Of a stretch of DNA of 10,026 bases, positions 1 to 6,739 are shown in pieces. The stretch lies in NCBI GenBank assembly GCA_937896105.1, contig CALBKR010000387.1, forward strand, positions 1 through 10,026, written 5' to 3'. The stretch is from an uncultured Bacteroidales bacterium (GTDB lineage: Bacteria > Bacteroidota > Bacteroidia > Bacteroidales > Bacteroidaceae). The position numbers were made by a program, and so were the translations under genes. Under the pieces are notes generated by a model that was not told the DNA's origin, did no database searches, and saw nothing but the letters and a program-made list of their open reading frames with translations. Position 1 is the stretch's first letter, and every line of letters begins with the position of its first letter.

Positions 1-1
1 T

Positions 2-54
2 TGCTTCGCGTGACCAATCGCTGTGCGCTTCACCGAAAGGGGTACTTCTTTTTT
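2..54. repeat. Structured repeat, unit A1 (partial, left edge)
   Basis: These 53 bases are identical to 225-277. They hold the right half of a palindrome (GGTGC-like end, CGCGTG, TCGCTG, TGCGCTT) followed by the core AAAGGGGTACTTCTTTTTT, whose first base is 36. The matching left arm would lie about 40 bases beyond the window edge, so the array probably continues to the left. Strand is not assigned because the palindrome reads in both directions. Confidence 0.85.
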
Positions 55-70
55 GTTAACATTTTGACTC

Positions 71-162
71 CACTTGCTGTTCGCAACCCAAGCGGCGTGA
101 CCTACTGCCACGCAACGCTTGACCTATTGCTGCAAGTGTCGTCTAAAGGGGTACTTCTTTTT
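71..162. repeat. Structured repeat, unit B (diverged copy)
   Basis: This is an imperfect palindrome at 71-138 followed by the shared core at 145-162. The paired arms are CACTTGC (71-77) with GCAAGTG (132-138), GCAA (83-86) with TTGC (127-130), AAGCG (90-94) with CGCTT (116-120), and GCGTG (95-99) with CACGC (109-113). The loop is 100-108. A 5-base bulge (78-82) lies on the left arm and a 2-base bulge (114-115) on the right, at the same places as in unit A2. Primary sequence outside the core has diverged strongly from units A1 and A2. Confidence 0.75.
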
Positions 163-182
163 CGTTTTGCTTCCTTTTGGCA

Positions 183-278
183 AAGCGCACTTTTCAGCGA
201 CCCACGCGGCACCAATTTCATCGGTGCTTCGCGTGACCAATCGCTGTGCGCTTCACCGAAAGGGGTACTTCTTTTTTT
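183..278. repeat. Structured repeat, unit A2
   Basis: This is an imperfect palindrome at 183-253 followed by the core from 259. The arms are AAGCGCA (183-189) with TGCGCTT (247-253), CAGCGA (195-200) with TCGCTG (241-246), CACGCG (203-208) with CGCGTG (230-235), and GCACC (209-213) with GGTGC (223-227). In minus-strand RNA the tip extends through a G-U pair to a GAA loop. The unit begins 112 bases after unit B, and bases 225-277 repeat 2-54 exactly. Confidence 0.85.
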
Positions 279-300
279 CAAAAAAAAGAAGTACCCCTTT
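259..300. repeat. 20-bp perfect inverted repeat closing the array
   Basis: The core of unit A2 (259-278) is met by its exact reverse complement at 281-300, separated by only two bases (CA). A G-T pair at 258/301 could extend it. The T-tract sits at the tip of the hairpin rather than after it, so it is not a normal intrinsic terminator in either direction. The inverted core has no palindromic unit behind it, so the array appears to end here. Confidence 0.85.
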
Positions 301-301
301 T

Positions 302-492
302 CACAAAGAGGCACTCCCAACATTTACTAAACAACTAAGAAAAAACTATACTATCATTACTCTCGTACTTGAGAGCTATGCAAATGTATTGACATTTTGT
401 AAAAAAGCAAAATTATTCGACTTTATTTTTCCTAAAAAAGGAAAAGATTTCAACATTTGCCGTTTTTTGTACAACGAACAAAGGAAAAGATT
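302..492. other. AT-rich spacer without a gene
   Basis: This spacer lies between the repeat array and the stop codon of the MFS gene. It is clearly richer in A+T than its surroundings and I see no coding sequence. It contains an imperfect palindrome, CTCTCGTACTTGAGAG (360-375), a promoter-like pair at 381-412, and a weak 6-bp hairpin (427-432 with 440-445) just past the MFS gene. That hairpin lacks a T-tract, so I cannot name a convincing terminator for the MFS operon. Confidence 0.6.
381..412 (-). promoter_or_regulatory. Bacteroidota-type promoter reading into the repeat array
   Basis: On the minus strand TTTG (411-408) is followed after 19 bases by TACATTTG (388-381). This fits the TTTG / TAnnTTTG consensus known from Bacteroides. 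Transcription would begin near 372-376, at the edge of the palindrome CTCTCGTACTTGAGAG, and run through the repeats toward the left edge. No gene starts inside the window downstream of it, so it serves either a gene beyond the edge or a non-coding transcript. In AT-rich DNA a chance match is possible. Confidence 0.45.
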
Positions 493-1707
493 TTACCTCA
501 GTCTATGGCGTTCGAAATGTTTGGAGACATATACCCTGAAATAGATGTATGCAGCAAGGACGAGTATCGCTCCGAAGGTGAAGCTTGCCGAATAGCCGTT
601 TGTCGAGAGGGCGCCGCCAAGCAACATTCCGGCTCCGATGCCGACATCCCAACCGGTGAGGTAGGTGGCATTGGCTGTCGCCCTGCGCGAATTGGGTGCC
701 ATATTGATAAAGAGTGTGTTAAAGGCCGGGAATATTGTTCCAAAGCCGTAACCGATGAAGAACGCCGAAAGGAAATAGAGCACGTAGCCGAGCTGCACGC
801 TCCACCCGGCCGCGACGGAGAGCGAGGCTTCGAGAGTTGCGCCGATGAAGGCTATCGTTATGCCTTTGGTTATAGTTTGTGTCACAAGCCCACGGTCGAC
901 CATCTTGCCCGATATAAGACGGGAGACGATGAGCCCGGCGGCCTGCACGGTAAAGAAGAGACCGGCGCCGTGCACTACACCTATCTCGGCTGCATATATG
1001 GCCATATAGCTCGATGTCATTCCATAGGGAATTGCGAGCATAAAGAATGCCAGGGAGGCCGGGATGCCCTCGACAAGCAGGAAACGGTCGAGCGACATAA
1101 GCGGGCCGCTACGCTCCACCGGCGGGCGTTTCTTGACCTTCAGCAGCAGCGCGAAGCAGAGGCCGACAAAGGCTGCAACGAGAGCCGATGCAAAAAGCAG
1201 GGTGTAGCTGCCGTGGGATATGATAAAAAGACCTGTCATAGGACCGAAGGCCATTGCAAGGTTATTGGTGACACCGAAATAGCCGAGTCCCTCGCCACGT
1301 CGCGAGGAGGGCATTATATCGATGACAAGGGTGTTGCCGGTGGTGTTCAGCGCTCCGAAGGCGAAACCGTGGAACACACGCAGGAGTATGAACTGCCATA
1401 GGTTGCCGTCGATGAGCAGATAGCCCGAAAAGAGGAAGGCGAAGAGTATGTACGCTATGAGATAGACCCGCTTGCGTTGGAAAAGGTCGGCAATGAAACC
1501 GGCAAAGGGTCGTATGCAGAGCACTGCTATGACATAGCACGAGAGTACAAGCCCGACGACATCGCTCTCGATGCCATACTCGTCGACAAGATAGAAGGGC
1601 AAAGTGGGGACGAGCAGAAAGAAGGAGAAGGCTGTAAGGAAGTTGGCTGCACAGATGAATATGTAGCTACGCGTGAAAAGTCTCTCCTTAACGCCACCGG
1701 ATATCAT
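493..1707 (-). CDS. MFS transporter, DHA1-like efflux type
   Basis: This 404-residue protein has the length and repeated hydrophobic pattern of a 12-helix major facilitator carrier of the inner membrane. The loop after helix 2 carries the MFS motif A as GFIADLFQRKR (70-80, with D74 and R78), which governs the conformational switch. Helix 5 carries a motif-C-like stretch ending GPMTG (155-159), typical of proton-coupled drug or metabolite antiporters. A second motif-A relic, SGKMVDRG (266-273), follows helix 8. Substrate cannot be read from the sequence; efflux of a drug, sugar or other metabolite fits best. It is the last gene of the run, 29 bases after the membrane protein gene. The ATG at 1707 has no clear ribosome binding site, which is usual in Bacteroidota. 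Family is secure, function is not. Confidence 0.9.
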   Translation of the reverse strand: MISGGVKERLFTRSYIFICAANFLTAFSFFLLVPTLPFYLVDEYGIESDVVGLVLSCYVIAVLCIRPFAGFIADLFQRKRVYLIAYILFAFLFSGYLLIDGNLWQFILLRVFHGFAFGALNTTGNTLVIDIMPSSRRGEGLGYFGVTNNLAMAFGPMTGLFIISHGSYTLLFASALVAAFVGLCFALLLKVKKRPPVERSGPLMSLDRFLLVEGIPASLAFFMLAIPYGMTSSYMAIYAAEIGVVHGAGLFFTVQAAGLIVSRLISGKMVDRGLVTQTITKGITIAFIGATLEASLSVAAGWSVQLGYVLYFLSAFFIGYGFGTIFPAFNTLFINMAPNSRRATANATYLTGWDVGIGAGMLLGGALSTNGYSASFTFGAILVLAAYIYFRVYVSKHFERHRLR

Positions 1708-1736
1708 AGAATATCTACATTAGAAATGGAACGACA

Positions 1737-2894
1737 TCAATTGGAATAGAGGAAATACCACCAATAGGTGCGGCCGAACTCCTTGCGAACATAGTTGCCG
1801 CGGACAAAGAGGTCGCTGTATCTTGCCTCGACGGCACGCAAGGCGTCAAGACTTGAACGCATTGCTGCATCGTCGATTTCATATGGCACGACGGATGCCG
1901 AATCGGCAATGTCGGCATAGAGCATCAGTGCCTCGCGGTAGTGCTTGGGCAGTTTGTTGACACTGCTGTCGCCATAGAGAGCGATGACCTCGTCCTTGAA
2001 CTTGACAAGGCGCTTCTCGAGCAGCAATGAGGAGAGGTAGTACTCCTTGGCTGCCTGTGTCACCGAGTCGGTATGTGCTATGCGTGAGAGGAAAGCGGCT
2101 GCATCCTCGCCATCGAGCGGTCTACCGCCAAGCAATGCAAAGACACTGTCGGGGACAAGCGGCGATGTACGCCACGGCAACGGCAACAGGCCTTCGGAGG
2201 CATAGGGCTGCGGATACTCGAAGAGGCGTTCACCCTGCAAAGCGGCAACGGCAAGAGTGTATGCACGCATTGCTGTGAGCTCACGCGAGGCATCATTGGA
2301 TGTGTAGCCTACACGTAGGGCGTCCGATATATCTCCTTTATTGAAGAGAGACATCATCTTTGTCTCGCGCTTGAAATTTTCCTCGCTGTTGGAGAGCGCG
2401 CCGACAAGGCAGAAGAGAAGGACAAGCAGCACAAGGTTGCGCCACACTACCCTATTCATTGCCATTGTGGCATCCTTGATTTTCTCGAACAGCACCCTGC
2501 GGAAAATAAATGACATTGCTCCATAAAGTGACAGTCCCAATATGAAGATGAGCACCCAGGAGAGGCCGGAGCCATCACCTGTGTACAATGTGCGGTCAAT
2601 GTCGGTGATGAATGCGAGCAGCAATGCCGATGGCAGGTAGGCAAGCGCTGTCCACTCGCGACGGAAACGGGCAAAACGGTTCAGCCACAACGCGAGCAGG
2701 GTTAGCACCAACGAGACCACACCGCCCACGAGATAGGGGTTGTAGTCGAGTTTGCCTGTTGCGACCTCGTTATAGAATGCCTCGAGCAACGGTGCCTGGT
2801 ATACCGCCACGAAAAAGAAGGCAAACAGAACAAAGAGAGTGGCACATATATATGCCACAGCTCTTTGCAGACGTCTTTCTTCGTTATTTCTCAT
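1737..2894 (-). CDS. Five-helix membrane protein, possibly DUF6057
   Basis: This is a 385-residue protein of unknown function. About five hydrophobic segments lie in the first half (roughly 12-32, 54-71, 83-98, 111-131, 151-167), followed by a mainly helical soluble part from 168 to the end. The stretch around 205-240 (MRAYTLAVAA, then FEYPQPYASEGLLPL) and the aromatic tail GRTYWWYFLY (375-383) remind me of the Bacteroidales DUF6057 family, where a TPR-like region follows the membrane segments; this is recognition from memory, not a search. Its ATG directly follows the glgB stop (TAAATG, no gap), so its translation is probably coupled to that of glgB. Nothing visible points to an enzymatic role. 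With an odd number of membrane segments, the soluble half may lie on the opposite side of the membrane from the N-terminus; this is inferred. Confidence 0.8.
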   Translation of the reverse strand: MRNNEERRLQRAVAYICATLFVLFAFFFVAVYQAPLLEAFYNEVATGKLDYNPYLVGGVVSLVLTLLALWLNRFARFRREWTALAYLPSALLLAFITDIDRTLYTGDGSGLSWVLIFILGLSLYGAMSFIFRRVLFEKIKDATMAMNRVVWRNLVLLVLLFCLVGALSNSEENFKRETKMMSLFNKGDISDALRVGYTSNDASRELTAMRAYTLAVAALQGERLFEYPQPYASEGLLPLPWRTSPLVPDSVFALLGGRPLDGEDAAAFLSRIAHTDSVTQAAKEYYLSSLLLEKRLVKFKDEVIALYGDSSVNKLPKHYREALMLYADIADSASVVPYEIDDAAMRSSLDALRAVEARYSDLFVRGNYVRKEFGRTYWWYFLYSN

Positions 2895-4901
2895 TTATTC
2901 CTTGTTCTTTTTAAGCACGAGCGCTGTGCGGGCAGGCAGATAGAGCAAGAGCCAACCTTTCTTGCGGCGCGCGTGCAGTTTGTCGAACTGTGTGAAGTGT
3001 GTCTGGGTCTCATCGACAAGGGCATTACCGCCGAAACGTGCCGAGTCGGTGTTGAGCACTATCGAGTATGAGCCCTCGGGAACGAGCAGGCCATAATCGG
3101 TGAACGAGCGGTTGGGGCTGAAGTTGAAGACGAAAATCAAATCTTTGCGCGAGAACGCCAGTATCTGGTCGCCGTCGTTGTGCCATATCTCCTGAACAGG
3201 ACGATTCTGGAAATTGCGTACATCGCCCACAAGCTCCACCATTGCCTTGTCGAACTCGCCAAGCAACGTGTAGTTGTAGTTGGGATTGTCGACCAGGCTC
3301 CACTGACGACGTGCATACTTGTGGCTCCAGCCATTGCCCTCACGCGGAAAATCGATCCATTCGGGATGACCGAACTCGTTACCCATAAAGTTGAGGTAGC
3401 CTCCGTTGATGGTGGAGATGGTCATTAGACGTATCATCTTATGCAGTGCAATGCCGCGCGATACCATATATGTCTCGTCTCCACGGTTGAAGTGCCAGTA
3501 CATATCGGAGTCGATAAGACGGAACACTATTGTCTTGTCGCCGACGAGTGCCTGGTCGTGGCTCTCGGCATAGGAGATGGTTTTCTCGTCCTTGCGGCGG
3601 TTGGTGAGTTCCCAGAAGATTTCCGAGGGTTTCCAGTCCTCGTCCTTGCGCTCCTTGATTATCTTTATCCAGAAATCGGGGATGTTCATTGCCATACGGT
3701 AGTCGAAACCGTAGCCGCCATCTTCTATGGGGGCGGCAAGACCAGGCATACCGGATACCTCCTCGGCGATGGTTATTGCCTTGGGGTTAAGCTCGTGGAT
3801 GAGCTTGTTTGCAAGTGTCAGATAGCATATTGCATCGCCGTTCTGGCCGGCATTGAAGTAGTCGGCATAGCTGCAGAAGGCCTCACCGAGACCGTGGCTG
3901 TAGTATATCATCGAGGTGACACCGTCGAAGCGGAAACCGTCGAACTTGAAATCCTCGAGCCAGTATTTGCAGTTGGAGAGCAGGAAGTGCACCACCTCGT
4001 TCTTGCCATAGTCGAAGCAGAGCGAATCCCAAGCGCTGTGTATGCGTTTGTCGTCGCCATAGAAATATTGCGCAGGGTCACCGGCAAGCAGGCCAAGCCC
4101 CTCAAGCTCGTTCTTAACGGCGTGAGAGTGCACCAAGTCCATAATGACGGCAATGCCCATCCCGTGCGCGGCATCGATGAGCTCCTTCAGCTCCTCGGGG
4201 GTGCCGAAACGTGATGATGCGGCAAAGAAGTTGGAGACGTGATAGCCGAAGCTGCCGTAGTAGGGGTGCTCCTGGATTGCCATTATCTGTATGCAGTTGT
4301 AGCCGTCGGCAGCCACACGTGGCAGAACCTTCTCGCGGAATTCGCGGTATGTGCCAACCTTCTCCTCTTCCTGTGCCATACCGATGTGGCACTCGTAGAT
4401 GAGCAATGGAGTGCGTTTTGGCACGAATTTCTTATGCTTGAACTGATACTCCTGCTCGGGAGCCCATACCTGTGCACTGAAAATTTTTGTAGTTTCGTCC
4501 TGCACCACCCTGCGCACCCAGGCCGGGATGCGCTCGCCGCAGCCGCCTTTCCAATAGACCTTCATCTTGTAGTGCTGGCCGTGGGCAAGTGCCTTACGTG
4601 GCATCTTACGCTCCCACACGCCGCCTGCGAGGGGTTTCAGTTCGTACTCGGGACGCTCCTCCCAATTGGAGAAGTCTCCGATTAGGACTATTTTTGTTGC
4701 ATTCGGTGCCCACTCGCGGAACACCCAACCTGTGGATGTGCGGTGCAAACCGAAATAGAGATAACCCGAGGCGAAATCAGAGAGTGTCTGACGGCCGTTC
4801 TTTGTAAACTCGCGCTCTCTTCTTACGAAATATTGATAACGTCCTTCAATACTTAAGCTATAAGGAGCCAGATAGCTGTCGCGTTCTACAAGTTTCAGCA
4901 T
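2895..4901 (-). CDS. glgB: 1,4-alpha-glucan branching enzyme, eukaryote-like
   Basis: This 668-residue cytoplasmic enzyme cuts alpha-1,4 glucan chains and rejoins them through alpha-1,6 bonds, making the branches of glycogen. An N-terminal CBM48-like domain lies at about 45-145 (FREWAPNATKIVLIGDFSNW at 61-80). The GH13 barrel follows with all four conserved regions: DLVHSH (255-260), DGFRFDGV (321-328, nucleophile D326), ITIAEEVSG (376-384, acid/base E380) and AESHDQ (445-450, H448 and D449). A C-terminal beta domain ends in KKNKE. Stretches such as EEVSGMPG, ESHDQALVGDK and GYLNFMGNEFGHPEW match eukaryotic GBE1 enzymes much better than E. coli GlgB, which suggests CAZy subfamily GH13_8. It lies 31 bases after the YhcH-family gene. 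No other glycogen gene is in the window. Confidence 0.96.
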   Translation of the reverse strand: MLKLVERDSYLAPYSLSIEGRYQYFVRREREFTKNGRQTLSDFASGYLYFGLHRTSTGWVFREWAPNATKIVLIGDFSNWEERPEYELKPLAGGVWERKMPRKALAHGQHYKMKVYWKGGCGERIPAWVRRVVQDETTKIFSAQVWAPEQEYQFKHKKFVPKRTPLLIYECHIGMAQEEEKVGTYREFREKVLPRVAADGYNCIQIMAIQEHPYYGSFGYHVSNFFAASSRFGTPEELKELIDAAHGMGIAVIMDLVHSHAVKNELEGLGLLAGDPAQYFYGDDKRIHSAWDSLCFDYGKNEVVHFLLSNCKYWLEDFKFDGFRFDGVTSMIYYSHGLGEAFCSYADYFNAGQNGDAICYLTLANKLIHELNPKAITIAEEVSGMPGLAAPIEDGGYGFDYRMAMNIPDFWIKIIKERKDEDWKPSEIFWELTNRRKDEKTISYAESHDQALVGDKTIVFRLIDSDMYWHFNRGDETYMVSRGIALHKMIRLMTISTINGGYLNFMGNEFGHPEWIDFPREGNGWSHKYARRQWSLVDNPNYNYTLLGEFDKAMVELVGDVRNFQNRPVQEIWHNDGDQILAFSRKDLIFVFNFSPNRSFTDYGLLVPEGSYSIVLNTDSARFGGNALVDETQTHFTQFDKLHARRKKGWLLLYLPARTALVLKKNKE

Positions 4902-4932
4902 ATTCTTTATGTTTTGGTTAGTTATGTTCTAT

Positions 4933-5382
4933 TTATTCTACGGCAATCTTGAAAACCAGTTTTTTTAGCGGTTCGGTAGTTATTGCCGGGGCGTGGCCGT
5001 CCTGTGGAAAGAAGATGACGAACTCGCCTTTGCGGACATTGAAATAGTCCCTTGCGGGCATTCCTACAGGATAGAGAGCCGCATCGTTGTCGCTGTTGTA
5101 CACAGCATCGGGGAGTTCACCAAGGGGTGTGTAACCCATAAGTTCGTCGCCTGAAAGTGGTACCTGGATGTCGATATACCGGCGGTGTACCTCGATGAAA
5201 GCCTCTTCCTTTGATTTGGGGCTTGCCTCCATTACATTGACAAACACAAGGTCGCCGCAGATTTCGTTACGCCCCAAGGGCAGGCTTGCCAGGTCTGTTT
5301 TCTCCACAAACTCCACTACCTTTGCAAAGTGGGGGTTCAAAGCCTCATAGCTTTTCAGGTTTTCCAAAAAATCAAGTACCAT
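4933..5382 (-). CDS. YhcH/YjgK/YiaL family protein (DUF386)
   Basis: This is a 149-residue single-domain beta protein of the cupin-like YhcH/YjgK/YiaL family. The family hallmark is EVHRRYIDIQ at 64-73, with E64 and H66 as likely metal ligands, followed by FFPQDGHAP (124-132), where H130 is the expected further ligand. Length matches the usual 150 or so residues. Family members include NanQ (YhcH), an N-acetylneuraminate anomerase, and EbgC, a beta-galactosidase subunit, so a role in sugar anomer conversion or in support of a sugar enzyme is reasonable. The substrate is unknown here; position between a MORN protein and glgB hints at a carbohydrate but does not name it. It begins 14 bases after the MORN gene, with no signal peptide, so it is cytoplasmic. 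Confidence 0.9.
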   Translation of the reverse strand: MVLDFLENLKSYEALNPHFAKVVEFVEKTDLASLPLGRNEICGDLVFVNVMEASPKSKEEAFIEVHRRYIDIQVPLSGDELMGYTPLGELPDAVYNSDNDAALYPVGMPARDYFNVRKGEFVIFFPQDGHAPAITTEPLKKLVFKIAVE

Positions 5383-5396
5383 AACCCTATTTTACT

Positions 5397-6569
5397 TTAA
5401 TCGATTATTCCAAGACTATATGTGCACTCGCGGAGCACTTTGCCGTCGGCATCCTTTACGACAAAACGGCCGTTACGCTGTCCCTCGATAAAGGTACCCT
5501 CGTAACGAAGCCCGTCGGTGTCTATTGCCACGCCGGCGCCCTCCTCGAGCCCGTCGACAAAGCCGCCTGAATATCGGCGCCCATCGTGCAGGAGAAGCAC
5601 GCCCGAGCCATTCATCGCATCGTCGCTCCACTCCCCTTCATAGACATCACCATTCGCCCAAGTGTAGGTTCCTTTGCCGCAACGTTCGTTATCTTTCCAG
5701 TAGCCATCGTAGACGGCGCCATTGGAGAAACGCATTACACCATAGCCGTCGCGCTTGCCCTCTTTAAAACCACCTTCGTAAGTGGTGTTGTCGGGCAGGA
5801 CATATTTGCCATCTCCATGCCATTGGTTGTCTTTAAAACCACCTTCATAGACAGTACCGTCGGCATACTTGCATTTCACATCTCCCTCGCAGACATTACG
5901 CACCCACATACCATCACAGGTCTCTCCTGCAGGGGACATATACACACCTTTGCCGTCGCGACGGCCGTTTTTCCATTGCCCGAGATATTTGCTGTTATCG
6001 GCCCAAATGAATGTACCGATGCCGTTATATCTGTTGTCTTTCCACTCACCTGAATAGGCTGCACCGTCTTTGTAGATATAAGTGCCCGCGCCGGTGCGCA
6101 CATCGGCCGACCAGGAGCCTGAATAGTAGTCGCCATTCGGATAATCCATACGTCCATAGCCCTGCATCCGGTCATCGACCCAATTGCCTTCGTAGCGACG
6201 TCCGTCGGTATAAATGTATACTCCTTGCCCGTTCCTCTTATCATCTTTATAGCTGCCCTCGTACCGGTCGCCATTCTTATAGTGACATATACCTTCGCCG
6301 TGACGGTTGCCGTTGAGGAAAGAGCCGTTATACCTGTCACCGTTGGCGTACATCAGACGACCCTCACCGTGAGGGCGCCTCTTCTTTACCTCTCCGATAT
6401 AGATTGAGCCATCGCGCAGGGTTGTTGTCACCTCTTTCTTTTTATTGGATTTGGCAACAAGGTCGGTGAGCGGTTCAAAGCCCTCCTTTACGGCGTCGCC
6501 GAATGACTGGGCATTCAATGTGCCCAATGATATGAAGGCTGATGATATTATCAGGAATAGTCGTTTCAT
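5397..6569 (-). CDS. Secreted MORN-repeat protein, 14 repeats
   Basis: This 390-residue protein begins with a signal peptide (KR, then a hydrophobic run, with LNA-Q as likely cleavage site after residue 20). A short linker with a basic KKK patch (43-45) leads into MORN repeats from 57 to 378. I count fourteen units of exactly 23 residues, most starting Y-x-G-x-W/F and containing a G-x-G turn (for example YEGEWSDDAMNGSG). There are no insertions between them. Repeat 8 (218-240) is degenerate: it starts CDGMW rather than Y-x-G-x-W and loses the GxG. A 12-residue tail ends the protein. MORN arrays form flat beta-hairpin solenoids that bind proteins or lipids; here the site would be the periplasm or outer surface. 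It is the first gene after the promoter at 6632-6663. Partner and role are unknown. Confidence 0.92.
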   Translation of the reverse strand: MKRLFLIISSAFISLGTLNAQSFGDAVKEGFEPLTDLVAKSNKKKEVTTTLRDGSIYIGEVKKRRPHGEGRLMYANGDRYNGSFLNGNRHGEGICHYKNGDRYEGSYKDDKRNGQGVYIYTDGRRYEGNWVDDRMQGYGRMDYPNGDYYSGSWSADVRTGAGTYIYKDGAAYSGEWKDNRYNGIGTFIWADNSKYLGQWKNGRRDGKGVYMSPAGETCDGMWVRNVCEGDVKCKYADGTVYEGGFKDNQWHGDGKYVLPDNTTYEGGFKEGKRDGYGVMRFSNGAVYDGYWKDNERCGKGTYTWANGDVYEGEWSDDAMNGSGVLLLHDGRRYSGGFVDGLEEGAGVAIDTDGLRYEGTFIEGQRNGRFVVKDADGKVLRECTYSLGIID

Positions 6570-6585
6570 CTATTGTATATATGGT

Positions 6586-6612
6586 TTCGGCAGCGCTGCG
6601 GCAATACCCGAA
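6586..6612 (-). other. Inverted repeat in the leader of the MORN operon
   Basis: Between the predicted transcription start (near 6625) and the MORN ATG, TTCGG (6586-6590) pairs with CCGAA (6608-6612), and a perfect 10-base palindrome, GCAGCGCTGC (6590-6599), lies inside. The two structures overlap by one base and compete. It could be a regulator site or a leader hairpin; it could also be chance. Confidence 0.3.
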
Positions 6613-6631
6613 CTGCACACTGCTGCAATCA

Positions 6632-6663
6632 CAAAGATAATAACAAAGTTGAGAAACAACAAA
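6632..6663 (-). promoter_or_regulatory. Promoter of the MORN-yhcH-glgB-MFS operon
   Basis: On the minus strand TTTG (6663-6660) is followed after 20 bases by TATCTTTG (6639-6632), a full match to the Bacteroidota TTTG / TAnnTTTG form. Transcription would begin near 6625, giving a leader of about 55 bases before the MORN start codon at 6569. It lies just downstream of the terminator of the preceding unit, which supports it as the head of the five-gene run. Confidence 0.7.
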
Positions 6664-6712
6664 GATGAGCTATTTATTTTGCCAAAAAATGAAGAATGTC
6701 ACGAATATGGAC

Positions 6713-6739
6713 AAAAAAAGCAGACACTCACGCGCCTGC
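6713..6739 (-). terminator. Intrinsic terminator after the M16 gene
   Basis: In minus-strand RNA GCAGGC (6739-6734) pairs with GUCUGC (6725-6720), six pairs including one G-U, around an 8-base loop, and is followed directly by seven U's (6719-6713). The stem overlaps the last codons and the stop (6730-6728) of the M16 gene. The G-U pair becomes an A-C mismatch in plus-strand RNA, and the T-tract is on one side only, so it works for the minus strand. Confidence 0.55.

Noticed and set aside
71..253. Integron attC sites
   Set aside because: The bulged palindromes recall attC folds, but I found no RYYYAAC / GTTRRRY ends, no cassette genes between units and no integrase in the window.
259..300. 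Bidirectional intrinsic terminator
   Set aside because: The T and A tracts form the hairpin tip; neither strand has a T-tract after the stem.
1..302. CRISPR array
   Set aside because: The period of about 112 bases, the diverged middle unit and the palindromic sequence between cores do not fit short identical repeats with unique spacers.
1..330. Open reading frames through the repeat array (plus 1-330 and 119-544, minus 102-323)
   Set aside because: They exist because the repeat unit lacks stops in several frames; the peptides are only translated core repeats (KGYFFF, KGVLLF, KRSTPF) and start at arbitrary positions.
427..445. Terminator of the MFS operon
   Set aside because: TTTTCC/GGAAAA is a weak AT-rich stem with no T-run following it on the minus strand.
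457..1401. 314-codon plus-strand frame opposite the MFS gene
   Set aside because: It is antisense to a clear transporter and its product is rich in His, Cys, Arg and Glu without any domain; it is an effect of codon bias.
3441..4214. 257-codon plus-strand frame opposite glgB
   Set aside because: It is antisense to the catalytic domain of a fully conserved enzyme, with no recognisable fold or start signal.
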